From Serinicoccus sediminis (GTDB lineage Bacteria > Actinomycetota > Actinomycetes > Actinomycetales > Dermatophilaceae): DNA of 64,000 nucleotides. A model generated the notes under the pieces. It worked only from the letters and a program-made list of their open reading frames with translations, was not told the DNA's origin and searched no databases. The DNA is taken from the NCBI RefSeq assembly GCF_004153545.1, contig NZ_SDVA01000004.1, forward strand, positions 124,001 through 188,000, read 5' to 3'. A program made the position numbers and the translations under genes. Position 1 is the stretch's first letter. Every line of letters starts with the position of its first letter. This document shows, in pieces, positions 49,455-57,743 of this stretch.

Positions 49455-50438
49455 TCAGCCCTGGCCGGCACGCTCGGCGGGCGTCGCCTGCCGCAGCACC
49501 AGCCGGGTCCAGGCCCCGACGTAGATGCGGTCGTCCCGGTCGATCTCCACCCGCTGCCCGGGGGTGAGCGCCTGCGTCGGCAACGGCTCACCCACCACGC
49601 CCACGTAGGTCCCGTTGCTGCTGCCGAGGTCCTCGATCCACCACCGGGTCCCGTCGCTGGTCAGCTGGGCGTGGCGCCGGGAGACGGCGCTGTCGGCCCC
49701 CGCGTCGACCTCGGGCCGCACCCCGAGGCTGCCGGAGGGCCGCCCGACCATGACCACGCTGCGCCGCACGACCACGACGTCCGGCACGCCCGCGCTCGGG
49801 CACGCCTCCGCGGTCTGCTGCACGGCATACCAGTCCGGGTCGACCCAGACCTCGACGACCCAGGTGTCCGCGAGGTCGCGGGAGGGCGGGGTATGCCGTG
49901 GCCTCGGGTGCGCCGCCGGGCGCGGCTGCGGTGCCGGCGAGGCGGGAGGCGCCTCGGGCTCCGGGTCAGGCTCGGATTCGGGTTCGGGACGGGCCTCGGG
50001 CTGCGGGTCAGGGCCCGGCTCAGGTTCGGGCTCAGGCCCTGGCTGAGGTGCCTCCTCGGCCTCGGGCTGCGGCGCGGGTCCTGGCCGGGGAGCCGGCTCA
50101 GGTGCGGGTTCGGCAACCGACGTCGGTGCCGGGTCGGGCTCGGGCTCCACCTCCGGCTCGGCCCCCAGCGGGAGCGCACCGGTGGTGAAGTCGTAGCCGC
50201 AGGCCTCGCAGAAGAGGGCGTCCGCGACGTTGACGCCGCCGCAGTGCGGGCAGGTCTGGGTCTGCGCCACCGGCTCGTCGAGGTCGAGGACCGACCCGCC
50301 TCCCGACCCACCAGGCGCCGCGGCGGCCGACCCGCCCGACGGCTCGGAAGCGACCACGGGGGTCGCCCCGATCGGGGTGCCGCACGTGTCGCAGTAGTCG
50401 GTGGCCTGGCTCTCGTGGCCCTCGGGGCACCGCACCAT
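49455..50438 (-). CDS. FHA-domain protein with two zinc ribbons
   Basis: 327 residues. An N-terminal zinc ribbon 'MVRCPEGHESQATDYCDTCG' and a second 'QTCPHCGGVNVADALFCEACGYDF' are followed by ~100 residues dominated by Pro-Glu repeats (about 95-190). The C-terminal FHA domain is 'VVMVGRPSGSLGVRPEV', 'VSRRHAQLTSDG' and 'WWIEDLGSSNGTYVG', with the conserved Arg, Ser-Arg-Arg-His and Asn-Gly intact for phosphothreonine binding. Expected ligand: a protein phosphorylated by the PknG-like kinase of this operon. Start ATG 50438 shares one base with the vWA stop (TGATG). Confidence 0.92.
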   Translation of the reverse strand: MVRCPEGHESQATDYCDTCGTPIGATPVVASEPSGGSAAAAPGGSGGGSVLDLDEPVAQTQTCPHCGGVNVADALFCEACGYDFTTGALPLGAEPEVEPEPDPAPTSVAEPAPEPAPRPGPAPQPEAEEAPQPGPEPEPEPGPDPQPEARPEPESEPDPEPEAPPASPAPQPRPAAHPRPRHTPPSRDLADTWVVEVWVDPDWYAVQQTAEACPSAGVPDVVVVRRSVVMVGRPSGSLGVRPEVDAGADSAVSRRHAQLTSDGTRWWIEDLGSSNGTYVGVVGEPLPTQALTPGQRVEIDRDDRIYVGAWTRLVLRQATPAERAGQG

Positions 50439-51724
50439 CAGCCGGGCCGGACCCGGGTCGTCTTGGTCGAGGCGGTGTCGAGCTCCATCTCGTCGAGCTT
50501 GTCGACGTGACGGCGCAGCCGCACCCGCCCGGTGGCCGCGTCGTCGATGTCGACCACCCGCGAGAGCCGCGACGTCGCCGCGTCGTCACCCGTCTGCCGG
50601 GCCAGCTGCACGGCCCGCCCGAGCCGTGAGGTGGCGGTGACGTCGTCGCCCATGGCCTTGGCCCGCAGACCCTCCTGGATGGCCGACGCCAGCTCGGTCT
50701 GGCCGGTGTAGTGCGCGACCTCGGGGCTGATCTGCGCGGTGAGCACGTCGTCCGAGGACCAGGCCGCCTTGACCAGGCCCTGGGTGCGGACCTCCTCGCC
50801 GACCACCAGCTGCACCCTGGACGCGAGCTGCTCCTGGCCGACCGCCTTGGGGGCCAGCCGCACCGCCACGTGGTAGTCGCGGGTCTCGTCGCCCCAGGCG
50901 CCGGTGTCGTAGCCGCCGGTCAGGGCGTTGACCTCCACCCTGCGGCCGGAGAGGTCCTCCAGGGTGGGGCTGACCTGCTTGACGAAGAGCACCTCCGCGC
51001 CCTGCGGAGCCCACACCCGCAGCTGGGCGTCGCTGACGCCCTTGCCCATCGAGGAGGCCATGAGCGAGCGGAAGTCCTCGCTGAGCCCGTCCCACGTCCG
51101 GATGAGGTCGACGCTGCCGAGCAGCGCCTCGGCGATCCGGCGGACCTCGGCCACCTGCCAGGCCGCGCCGAGACCGCGGCAGTCGGCCTGGAAGCGGCCG
51201 CGCACCTGCTCCAGCGCCCAGCTCAGCTCCTGCGGCGTCTCGTGCTGGTTGGCGCCGTCGGTGAGCAGGATGGCGTGGCGCTTCGACAGCGAGGGCACCG
51301 TGGCGAAGAGCTGCCCGGCGGCCAGCAGCCACCGGCCCATGGCGGTGCCGCCGCCCGGGGTCAGCCGCTGGAGGGAACGCTTGGCCTCCAGCCGGGTCTG
51401 CGGCGACATCCGGGCCATGGCGGCCGACGTGCCGGTGGGGTAGCACAGGGCGGCCTCGTGGTTGCCCGCCACGATGGCGAACCAGACCCCGTCCACGATC
51501 TCGTCCAGCGCGGCGGAGGCGGCATACGCCGCGGCCTGCACGCCCTGGACGTCCATGGAGCCCGACACGTCGACGATGATGACCTCGCCCGCGTCGCCGC
51601 CGGACCCGGTCCACGCGGCCACCTCGCCGGCCCCCGAGCAGGTGACCGACACGATGGCGTGCACGTCGGTCCCGCCGTCGGGCAGGAACTCGTTCTGGTG
51701 GACGGTCGAGGTGAACTCAGCCAT
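50438..51724 (-). CDS. von Willebrand factor A (TerY-like) protein
   Basis: 428 residues. The vWA domain has an intact metal site: 'VIIVDVSGSMDVQG' (DxSxS), the Thr-equivalent region 'MGRWLLAAGQLF', and 'HAILLTDGANQ' (Asp). The remainder is a beta-rich domain (~230-340) and a C-terminal helical region. The vWA/PP2C/kinase order matches TerY-P triads described by comparative genomics for tellurite-type stress systems. It starts within the PP2C gene (8-base overlap). ATG 51724 preferred over an upstream ATG at 51748 because the initial residues there are not protein-like. Confidence 0.9.
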   Translation of the reverse strand: MAEFTSTVHQNEFLPDGGTDVHAIVSVTCSGAGEVAAWTGSGGDAGEVIIVDVSGSMDVQGVQAAAYAASAALDEIVDGVWFAIVAGNHEAALCYPTGTSAAMARMSPQTRLEAKRSLQRLTPGGGTAMGRWLLAAGQLFATVPSLSKRHAILLTDGANQHETPQELSWALEQVRGRFQADCRGLGAAWQVAEVRRIAEALLGSVDLIRTWDGLSEDFRSLMASSMGKGVSDAQLRVWAPQGAEVLFVKQVSPTLEDLSGRRVEVNALTGGYDTGAWGDETRDYHVAVRLAPKAVGQEQLASRVQLVVGEEVRTQGLVKAAWSSDDVLTAQISPEVAHYTGQTELASAIQEGLRAKAMGDDVTATSRLGRAVQLARQTGDDAATSRLSRVVDIDDAATGRVRLRRHVDKLDEMELDTASTKTTRVRPG

Positions 51725-52883
51725 GCGCCCCATCCTGCCTCTCGTCACCGCAGCGGGCGAGGGCGACCGTGATGTTGTCCGCCCCGCCCTGCTCGTTGGC
51801 CCAGTCCACCAGCCCCTGGGCCAGCGCGCCGGGCGACCCGCCCACCCGAGCGGCCACCGCGCGCACGACGGCGGCGAGGTCGGCCGGCTCGGAGGCGTAG
51901 TTCCACAGGCCGTCGCTGGCGAGCAGCAGCCACCCGGGGGCCGAGACGTCGTGCTCGGTCGTCCCCGGCCGGTGGTCGGGGGAGTCCGGGCCGAGCCAGC
52001 GGGTGATGGTGTGTGCCAGCGGGCCCGCCTCGGCCTCGGCCCGCGGTATGCCGGCCCGCACCTGCTCCTCGGCCATCGAGTCGTCGCTGGTGAGCCGCTG
52101 CGGCTCGCCCTGGTCCGGCAGCCAGTAGGCGCGGCTGTCCCCGATCGAGGCGATGCTGGCGCGCCCGCCCTCCACGACGGCGCTCACGTAGGTGCACGAC
52201 GGCGAGTCGCGGGGGTGGTCGGCGGCGACCTCGGCCACGGCGTCCGCCGCGGCGCGCGCCGCCCGCTCGTGCCGTTCGGTGGCGTCGCCGGTGCCGCGCA
52301 GCTGCTCCCGCGCGGCCTCGGCCGCCGCCAGGCTCGCCTCGGCCGACCGCGGCGCGCTGGAGACCCCGTCGCACACCACGAGCACGGCCCGGCCGGGCTC
52401 GTCGTCGTCCGCCCAGAGCGCCATGGCGTCCTCGTTGTCCCGGTGCCGGCGGCCCCGGTCGCACACCCCGGCCACCGCCGCGGACGGGGTCGCGATCACG
52501 TGGTGGCGCGGGTCGGGGCGGCGCTCCCCGCACTGCGTGCACCACCCCTCCTCGTCGTAGGCCCCGCCGCAGGAGGCGCAGGTCCCGTGGTCGGCCGGCC
52601 GGGGAGGGGCTGCGTCCGCCGGGGGCAGCGCGCCGTCCAGGACGAGCATGGGCTCGGGCAGCGGGGGAGGCCCGTCGCTGAACGGCTCCGGCTCCTCCTC
52701 CACCTCGTCGGGGCCCGGCTGCCCGCCCGGCCCCTCCGGCTGCTCGTCCCCTGCCGTCGTGGGAGCCGGCTCCTGCGGCCGCCCACCCGTGCCGGCGCCA
52801 GGCTTGCCGCCCGGGCGGGTGCCGGGTGCCGGGATCGGCTCAGTCGGGTCGTCGGGCATCGGGCCCGGGGTCGGGTCGCTCAT
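51717..52883 (-). CDS. PP2C-family serine/threonine phosphatase with zinc ribbon
   Basis: 388 residues. The first ~105 residues are Pro/Gly/Glu-rich, followed by a zinc ribbon 'CASCGGAYDEEGWCTQCG'. The PP2C catalytic domain then shows 'RRHRDNEDAMALWADD', 'AVLVVCDGVSSAP', 'ASIASIGDSRAYWL', 'LLLASDGLWNYA' and 'GGADNITVALAR', with the metal-binding Asp residues in place. It should reverse phosphorylation by the adjacent kinase. ATGA overlap with pknG upstream and 8-base overlap with the vWA gene downstream. Confidence 0.94.
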   Translation of the reverse strand: MSDPTPGPMPDDPTEPIPAPGTRPGGKPGAGTGGRPQEPAPTTAGDEQPEGPGGQPGPDEVEEEPEPFSDGPPPLPEPMLVLDGALPPADAAPPRPADHGTCASCGGAYDEEGWCTQCGERRPDPRHHVIATPSAAVAGVCDRGRRHRDNEDAMALWADDDEPGRAVLVVCDGVSSAPRSAEASLAAAEAAREQLRGTGDATERHERAARAAADAVAEVAADHPRDSPSCTYVSAVVEGGRASIASIGDSRAYWLPDQGEPQRLTSDDSMAEEQVRAGIPRAEAEAGPLAHTITRWLGPDSPDHRPGTTEHDVSAPGWLLLASDGLWNYASEPADLAAVVRAVAARVGGSPGALAQGLVDWANEQGGADNITVALARCGDERQDGAHG

Positions 52884-55153
52884 GTCCAGCTCCAGGGACG
52901 GACCGCGTTGGCGCGGTCGATGAGCCCGGCCCGCTCCTGCGGGTCGGGGGTGTAGTCGGCGAGCACGCGGTACTCCCGCTCCAGGGCCCGCTGCAGCGCG
53001 TCCCGGGTGAGCGGCACCTCGCCCACCCGCCAGTCCGGCTTCGGGCCGTGCTCGGTGACCTGGTCGAGCGCCTGCTCGTAGATGACCGCGTTGAACTGCG
53101 CCCGCTGGCGGGGGTCGAGGGTGAGCCGCTGGACCGAGTGCATGGACTCGCGCAGGTCGGCCAGACCGCCCCGGCGGCGCAGCAGCTCGGCGCGCAGCCA
53201 GCGCGCCCGCGGGTGGGCGCGGCTGCTCGCCGGCACCGAGTCGAGGGCGCTGATCGCACCGTCGACGTCGCCACGCCGCATCCGCACCCGGTGCAGACCG
53301 AAGGCGGCGGGCGCGACGTACGCCGCGTCCGTCCGCCACGCCCGCTCGTAGTCGAGCTCGGCCGCCTGGTCGTAGCCGGCCAGCTCGGTGGCCAGCGCCA
53401 ACGCCATCCGCGGGGCGATCTCCCCCGGCAGGGCGTCGCGCACGGCGGCGAAGTGACCACCGGCCTCCTGCGCGCGCTGCTGGACGTGCTCGCCCTCGGC
53501 CTGCGAGAGCGCCCACAGCCCGCGCACCCACGACCCGCGCCAGTCCCACGGGTCCTCGGCCAGCAGGCCGCGGACGGCGTCGTCGACCCAGCCGCGCTGC
53601 CCCACCCGGATGCCGGCGCGGGCCCGGGCCAGGAAGACCTCGGGGGTCTCCTCGGGTGCCGCGCCCAGGGCCTCGTAGGTGGTCTGCGGGTCGTTGGTCG
53701 ACCGCCCCGAGATCCAGTCGAGCATCGGGTCGGTGTCGTCCCGCTTGACCTCGGGCAGCTCCCACCACGACAGGGTCTCGCCGGTGGTGACCGGCGGGTC
53801 GAAGGCCGGGCTGTGCGCCGACAGGGTCGCCGGGCGGTCCGGGCCGCTGGCCGCCACCACCTGCCGCAGCACGCCGACCAGCTGGCTGCGCAGCTCCTCC
53901 ACCGACAGGAACCGGTCGTTGGGGTCCGGCGCGCAGCACCGGGCGACGACCCGGTAGAAGGCGTCGTGCTCGGTGAATGCCGGCACCTGGGACATCGGCG
54001 GCAGGGAGTGGACGTACTCGCTCTGGTAGCCGCGGAACTCGAAGGTCAGCACGCACAGGGTGCGCCCGATGGTGTAGATGTCCGAGGCCACCGAGGGGCC
54101 CACCTCGGCCACCTCCGGCGCCTGGTAGCCCACGGTGCCGTAGATGGGGGAGTCGAGGTCGTCCTGCCGGCGCACGCCGCCCAGGTCGATCAGCTTGATG
54201 CCGTCGCCCTCGTGGATGAGGTTGTCCGGCTTGAAGTCGCAGTAGAGCAGGCCCAGCTCGTGCAGGTGGGTGAACGCGGGCAACGCCTCGATGACGTAGG
54301 CCAGCGCCTGGTCGACGGGGAAGGGCGTGTAGCGGCCGGCCTGCCGCATCCGGTCCTGCAGCAGCTGCTTGAGGGAGCGGCCGCCGACGTGCTCCATGAC
54401 GGTGTAGGCGTCGTCGTCGTGCTGGACGGTGTTGTAGATCTCGACGATGAGCGGGTGCTTGACCTGGGCGAGGAACTGCTGCTCGGCCACCGCGGCGTCC
54501 AGCGCGTCCTCGTCGCCGGTGTTGAGCAGGCCCTTGAGCACGACGAAGCGGTCCGAGACGTTCTTGTCCCGGCCCAGGTAGATCCAGCCCATCCCGCCGT
54601 GCGCGAGGGCCCCGACGTTCTCGTACTGCCCGGCGACGAGCTCGCCGGGCTCCAGCTTGGGGGTGAAGGAGTAGGGCGCCCGGCACTGCGGGCAGAAGCC
54701 CTGCTGGCGCCCCTCCGCGTCGCCGGCGGCGCGGCCGACGTCGGCACCGCAGGCGGGGCAGGTCCGCCGGTCCTCGGGGACCCGCGGGTCGACCATGAGC
54801 TTCTCGGTGGGGTCGGTCACCGGCACGTCGGGCACGTCGGTGAGCCCGAGACCCAGCCGGGACCGTCGCCCGGCGGCGCCGGCCCGCTGGCGCCGGACCC
54901 GGGCTGCGCGGACGGCCTGCTGGGTCTGCCCGGGTGCCGGGGTGGCCACCCCCTGCGCCGACCCCCGGGCCGGGTCCGCGGCGGACCCGGACGGAGCGGG
55001 GGTGGGCGCCGAGGCGGCATCCGCGGCGCGGACCGGGTCCGGGTGGGCCGGTGTGGCCTCGATGGGTGCCTGGCGCGGCTCGGGGGAGCCGCACACGTTG
55101 CACCAGCCGTCCTCGTAGTGGCCGGTGCACCCCGGCTCCAGGCAGGCGGTCAC
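52880..55153 (-). CDS. pknG: PknG-type serine/threonine protein kinase
   Basis: 757 residues, GTG start overlapping the previous gene by four bases. Order: zinc ribbon 'CLEPGCTGHYEDGWCNVCG', Ala/Pro-rich linker, rubredoxin-like pair 'RTCPACGADVG...GFCPQCRAPY' (~135-170), kinase domain with 'GALAHGGMGWIYLGRD', catalytic-core 'LLYCDFKPDNLI' and 'KLIDLGGVR' (DLG in place of DFG, as in mycobacterial PknG), and a TPR-like helical C-terminus (~480-757). PknG in mycobacteria controls 2-oxoglutarate metabolism through FHA protein GarA and is encoded with glnX-glnH; here the neighbours are PP2C, vWA and FHA genes instead. The extra N-terminal ribbon is not part of standard PknG. Confidence 0.93.
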   Translation of the reverse strand: MTACLEPGCTGHYEDGWCNVCGSPEPRQAPIEATPAHPDPVRAADAASAPTPAPSGSAADPARGSAQGVATPAPGQTQQAVRAARVRRQRAGAAGRRSRLGLGLTDVPDVPVTDPTEKLMVDPRVPEDRRTCPACGADVGRAAGDAEGRQQGFCPQCRAPYSFTPKLEPGELVAGQYENVGALAHGGMGWIYLGRDKNVSDRFVVLKGLLNTGDEDALDAAVAEQQFLAQVKHPLIVEIYNTVQHDDDAYTVMEHVGGRSLKQLLQDRMRQAGRYTPFPVDQALAYVIEALPAFTHLHELGLLYCDFKPDNLIHEGDGIKLIDLGGVRRQDDLDSPIYGTVGYQAPEVAEVGPSVASDIYTIGRTLCVLTFEFRGYQSEYVHSLPPMSQVPAFTEHDAFYRVVARCCAPDPNDRFLSVEELRSQLVGVLRQVVAASGPDRPATLSAHSPAFDPPVTTGETLSWWELPEVKRDDTDPMLDWISGRSTNDPQTTYEALGAAPEETPEVFLARARAGIRVGQRGWVDDAVRGLLAEDPWDWRGSWVRGLWALSQAEGEHVQQRAQEAGGHFAAVRDALPGEIAPRMALALATELAGYDQAAELDYERAWRTDAAYVAPAAFGLHRVRMRRGDVDGAISALDSVPASSRAHPRARWLRAELLRRRGGLADLRESMHSVQRLTLDPRQRAQFNAVIYEQALDQVTEHGPKPDWRVGEVPLTRDALQRALEREYRVLADYTPDPQERAGLIDRANAVRPWSWT

Positions 55154-56286
55154 GGTCGTCCTCCCATCGCCGCGGCGAAGCTCTCCTGCGCCTGCACGAG
55201 GGCCTGCAACCGGGTGAGGTCGGTGGGCCGGCCCGCGAGCAGGGTGTCGGTCTGGTCGGCCAGCGCCACGATGGCCGGCTCCGGGTCGCCGGGCCCCTCC
55301 GTCAGCCGCTGCCGGACCCGGGCGGCGCGCTCGGTGAGGTCCTCGAGGTGGGCCAGCGCGGCGGCATACTCCGTCTGCGCGATCGTCAGGGCCCGCTCGA
55401 CGCGCTCCAGCCGCGCCCGGTATGCCGTGAGCTCGCCCGGGTCCCCGGGCACCGGCCCGAGGGCGGCGACGTCGGGGACGCCCAGCCGGGGCGCGGGGGT
55501 GACGGTGGCGCGGGCGCGGTGCGCCAGGGCACGGACCGCCTCGCCGCGCGCGGACAGCTCGGCGACCTCCCGGGTGGCCTGGGCGTGGTCGGCCTTGGCG
55601 TGCGCCCGCGCGGAGGCCGCGACGATGAGGTCGCGCTCCACGGTCGCGGCCTGCGACTCCAGCGGCCCGAGGAGCCCGCCGACGTCCGCGCCGCGGGCCG
55701 CCCGGTCGGTGACGTCGGTGAGCCGGTCGTCCAGCTCGCGGTGCGCCCGGGCCGCCGACCCCGCGCGCGCGTCGGGGATGAGCGCGACCTGGTCGGCGAT
55801 CCGCTCCACCTGCTGGCGCAGGGCGCGCAGCCGCCCGGCGAGATCGGGGTCCGCGCCGTCGAGCCGCAGCCGGGAGCGCAGCGAGGAGGCGAGGGAGTCG
55901 GAGAGGCGGCAGGCCTCGGGGAGGGACACGGCCAGCGACTGGGCACCGCGGGTCCCCGGCTGCTCCAGGGTGCCCCACACCAGGGTGGTGATGCGGCGAC
56001 GCTCCTGCTCGCCCACCCGGCCGCTGTCCCACGTCGCCTGGATGAGCGCCAGCCGGTCGGCCACGGCCTGCCACAGCGTCATCGACAGGGTGACGTCGGG
56101 CGTGACCCTGGCCCGCTCGCCCGCGTCCTCGAGGCCCAGGGCCGCCTCGTCGAGGGCGGCCAGCTCGGTGCGCCGGCGGTCCTTCCACCGCAGCATGGCG
56201 TCGAGGTAGGCCAGCAGCTCGGTGTCCGGGACGTCGGCGCCGATGCTGCCCGGGGCCGCGGGCGCGGTCGCGTGCGCGGTGCTCAC
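55150..56286 (-). CDS. Cytoplasmic coiled-coil protein of the kinase operon
   Basis: 378 residues, GTG start with GGAAGGAGGAGG upstream. It is almost wholly alpha-helical and charged, with Arg/Glu/Ala-rich heptads (~100-350), no membrane segment and no enzymatic motif I recognise. Overlaps both neighbours by four bases, so it is produced in fixed ratio with the kinase and the membrane proteins; a scaffold role is plausible but not shown. Confidence 0.78.
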   Translation of the reverse strand: MSTAHATAPAAPGSIGADVPDTELLAYLDAMLRWKDRRRTELAALDEAALGLEDAGERARVTPDVTLSMTLWQAVADRLALIQATWDSGRVGEQERRRITTLVWGTLEQPGTRGAQSLAVSLPEACRLSDSLASSLRSRLRLDGADPDLAGRLRALRQQVERIADQVALIPDARAGSAARAHRELDDRLTDVTDRAARGADVGGLLGPLESQAATVERDLIVAASARAHAKADHAQATREVAELSARGEAVRALAHRARATVTPAPRLGVPDVAALGPVPGDPGELTAYRARLERVERALTIAQTEYAAALAHLEDLTERAARVRQRLTEGPGDPEPAIVALADQTDTLLAGRPTDLTRLQALVQAQESFAAAMGGRP

Positions 56287-57743
56287 GCCTCCTCCTTCCG
56301 ACGTCGGGCGATCGACTCCGCCCCCAGCCCGGCGAAGGGCAGCAGCACGGCCAGCCCGAGCCCGGCGGCCAGGAGCGCGGTGGACGGGCCGGTGGTGGCC
56401 TCGGCGACGACGGCCTCGCGGGCGGTGACGAGGTCGGCCTCCAGCGGGGCCCGCGCCGCGTCGGCCGCGGCGACGAGGTCGAGGGCCGCCGTGCGCTGCG
56501 CCTCCTGGCCGCCCTCCTGCGCGAGGGTGCGGCCCAGGTCGGCGCGGACCTGCGCCACGGTGCCGTCGGGGTCGGCGCCCTCCTCGAGGGCGTAGTGCTG
56601 GTTCCAGTAGCCGTACTCGTCGTCGGCCTCCCACGGCTCGACCGAGCGCAGCCCGACCAGGACCTGCAGGTCGTCCTGGACGACCCTCTGCAGGTCCCCG
56701 GGGCGGTCGGTGGCGTCCTCGTGGGCCGTCACCGCCTCCCGCCACCCCGGCTGGGTGTCCTGGACCACCAGCAGCGACGTCGCCAGGGCGGCCAGCGCGA
56801 CGAAGGCGCCCGCGACCCGGGCGCCGGCCCGCAGCAGGACCACCGCCCCGACCGCGAGGAGGAGGCCGCCGGCCCAGAGGAGGGTGGTGCCGAGGGCCGA
56901 GCCGGGCCGCATCGCCTCCAGCTCCCGCTCGACGTCCCACGACGAGACGGCATACGCCATGTCGAGCCGGGTGTCCCGCCAGACGGTGGCCGCCCGCACC
57001 GGGCTCACGGTGTCGCTGGCCAGCGCCGGCTCGACCTCGGCCAGCCGCTCGGCGGCGAAGGGGTCGAGCCCGTCGCGGGCCAGGACCTCCTGCGCGGTCG
57101 TCACGCTGGGCAGCTGGCCGGCGCCGTCGAGCGGCACGGGCTCACCGGTCGCGTAGCGCACCAGCTCGGTGTCGAGGACCGACACGGCGTCGCGCAGATC
57201 GGCCTGCGCGGTGTCCAGCACCGTCAGCGTCCCGGTCTGCCCGCGCTCGACCCGCTCCGCGGACAGGGCGCTGCCGAGCGCCAGCGAGAGCCCGGCCGCG
57301 AGCGCGAGGGTCGCGGCCAGCCACAGCCGCGGCACCCGGGTGCTCGCCTCCGCCCGGGCCGCGTCGAGCAGGTCGTCGTCGGCGCGGCGGGACCTGCGGC
57401 GCCGCCGCGTCGTCGGCGTCAGGTCCACGCTCGCGCCGGAGCCCGCCCCCTGCCTGCGCAGGCGACGTTCGGTGCGCAGCAGCCGCCGCTCGGCGTCGTC
57501 GATCTCGCGCTGCCGGCGGGCCAGCTCACGCTCGGCCCGGCGGCGCTCGGCGGCCAGCTGCTGCGCGGCGCGTTCGCGCTCCTGCCGGGTGCGGTCGGCC
57601 AGGTCGCGTCGGGCCTGCTCCAGCTGCTCCTGCTGCGCCCGCAGCTCCTCGACCGTGGTGTCCTCGACGTCGGGTCGGTCCTCGCCGAGGATGGTCATCG
57701 GCGGCAGCTCGGGACCGCCGCCGCGCCGACCGTCGCCGCTCAC
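56283..57743 (-). CDS. Coiled-coil membrane protein of the kinase operon
   Basis: 486 residues, GTG start overlapping the previous stop. An N-terminal ~110-residue Arg/Glu/Gln coiled coil ('ELRAQQEQLEQARRDLADRT', 'ELARRQREIDDAERRLLRTE') is cytoplasmic. Then come a span ('LWLAATLALAAGLSLALGSA'), an exported ~150-residue helical domain, two spans ('GTTLLWAGGLLLAVGAVVLL', 'FVALAALATSLLVV'), a second exported domain of ~150 residues and a last span. The layout equals that of the next membrane protein (57740). No family name known to me; it looks like a sensor transmitting to the cytosolic kinase. Confidence 0.75.
   Translation of the reverse strand: MSGDGRRGGGPELPPMTILGEDRPDVEDTTVEELRAQQEQLEQARRDLADRTRQERERAAQQLAAERRRAERELARRQREIDDAERRLLRTERRLRRQGAGSGASVDLTPTTRRRRRSRRADDDLLDAARAEASTRVPRLWLAATLALAAGLSLALGSALSAERVERGQTGTLTVLDTAQADLRDAVSVLDTELVRYATGEPVPLDGAGQLPSVTTAQEVLARDGLDPFAAERLAEVEPALASDTVSPVRAATVWRDTRLDMAYAVSSWDVERELEAMRPGSALGTTLLWAGGLLLAVGAVVLLRAGARVAGAFVALAALATSLLVVQDTQPGWREAVTAHEDATDRPGDLQRVVQDDLQVLVGLRSVEPWEADDEYGYWNQHYALEEGADPDGTVAQVRADLGRTLAQEGGQEAQRTAALDLVAAADAARAPLEADLVTAREAVVAEATTGPSTALLAAGLGLAVLLPFAGLGAESIARRRKEEA

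Noticed and set aside
52880-56188. Merged kinase frame extending into the coiled-coil gene.
   Set aside because: The extension is a shadow of the overlapping upstream gene; the PknG-like protein begins at GTG 55153, which overlaps the coiled-coil stop.
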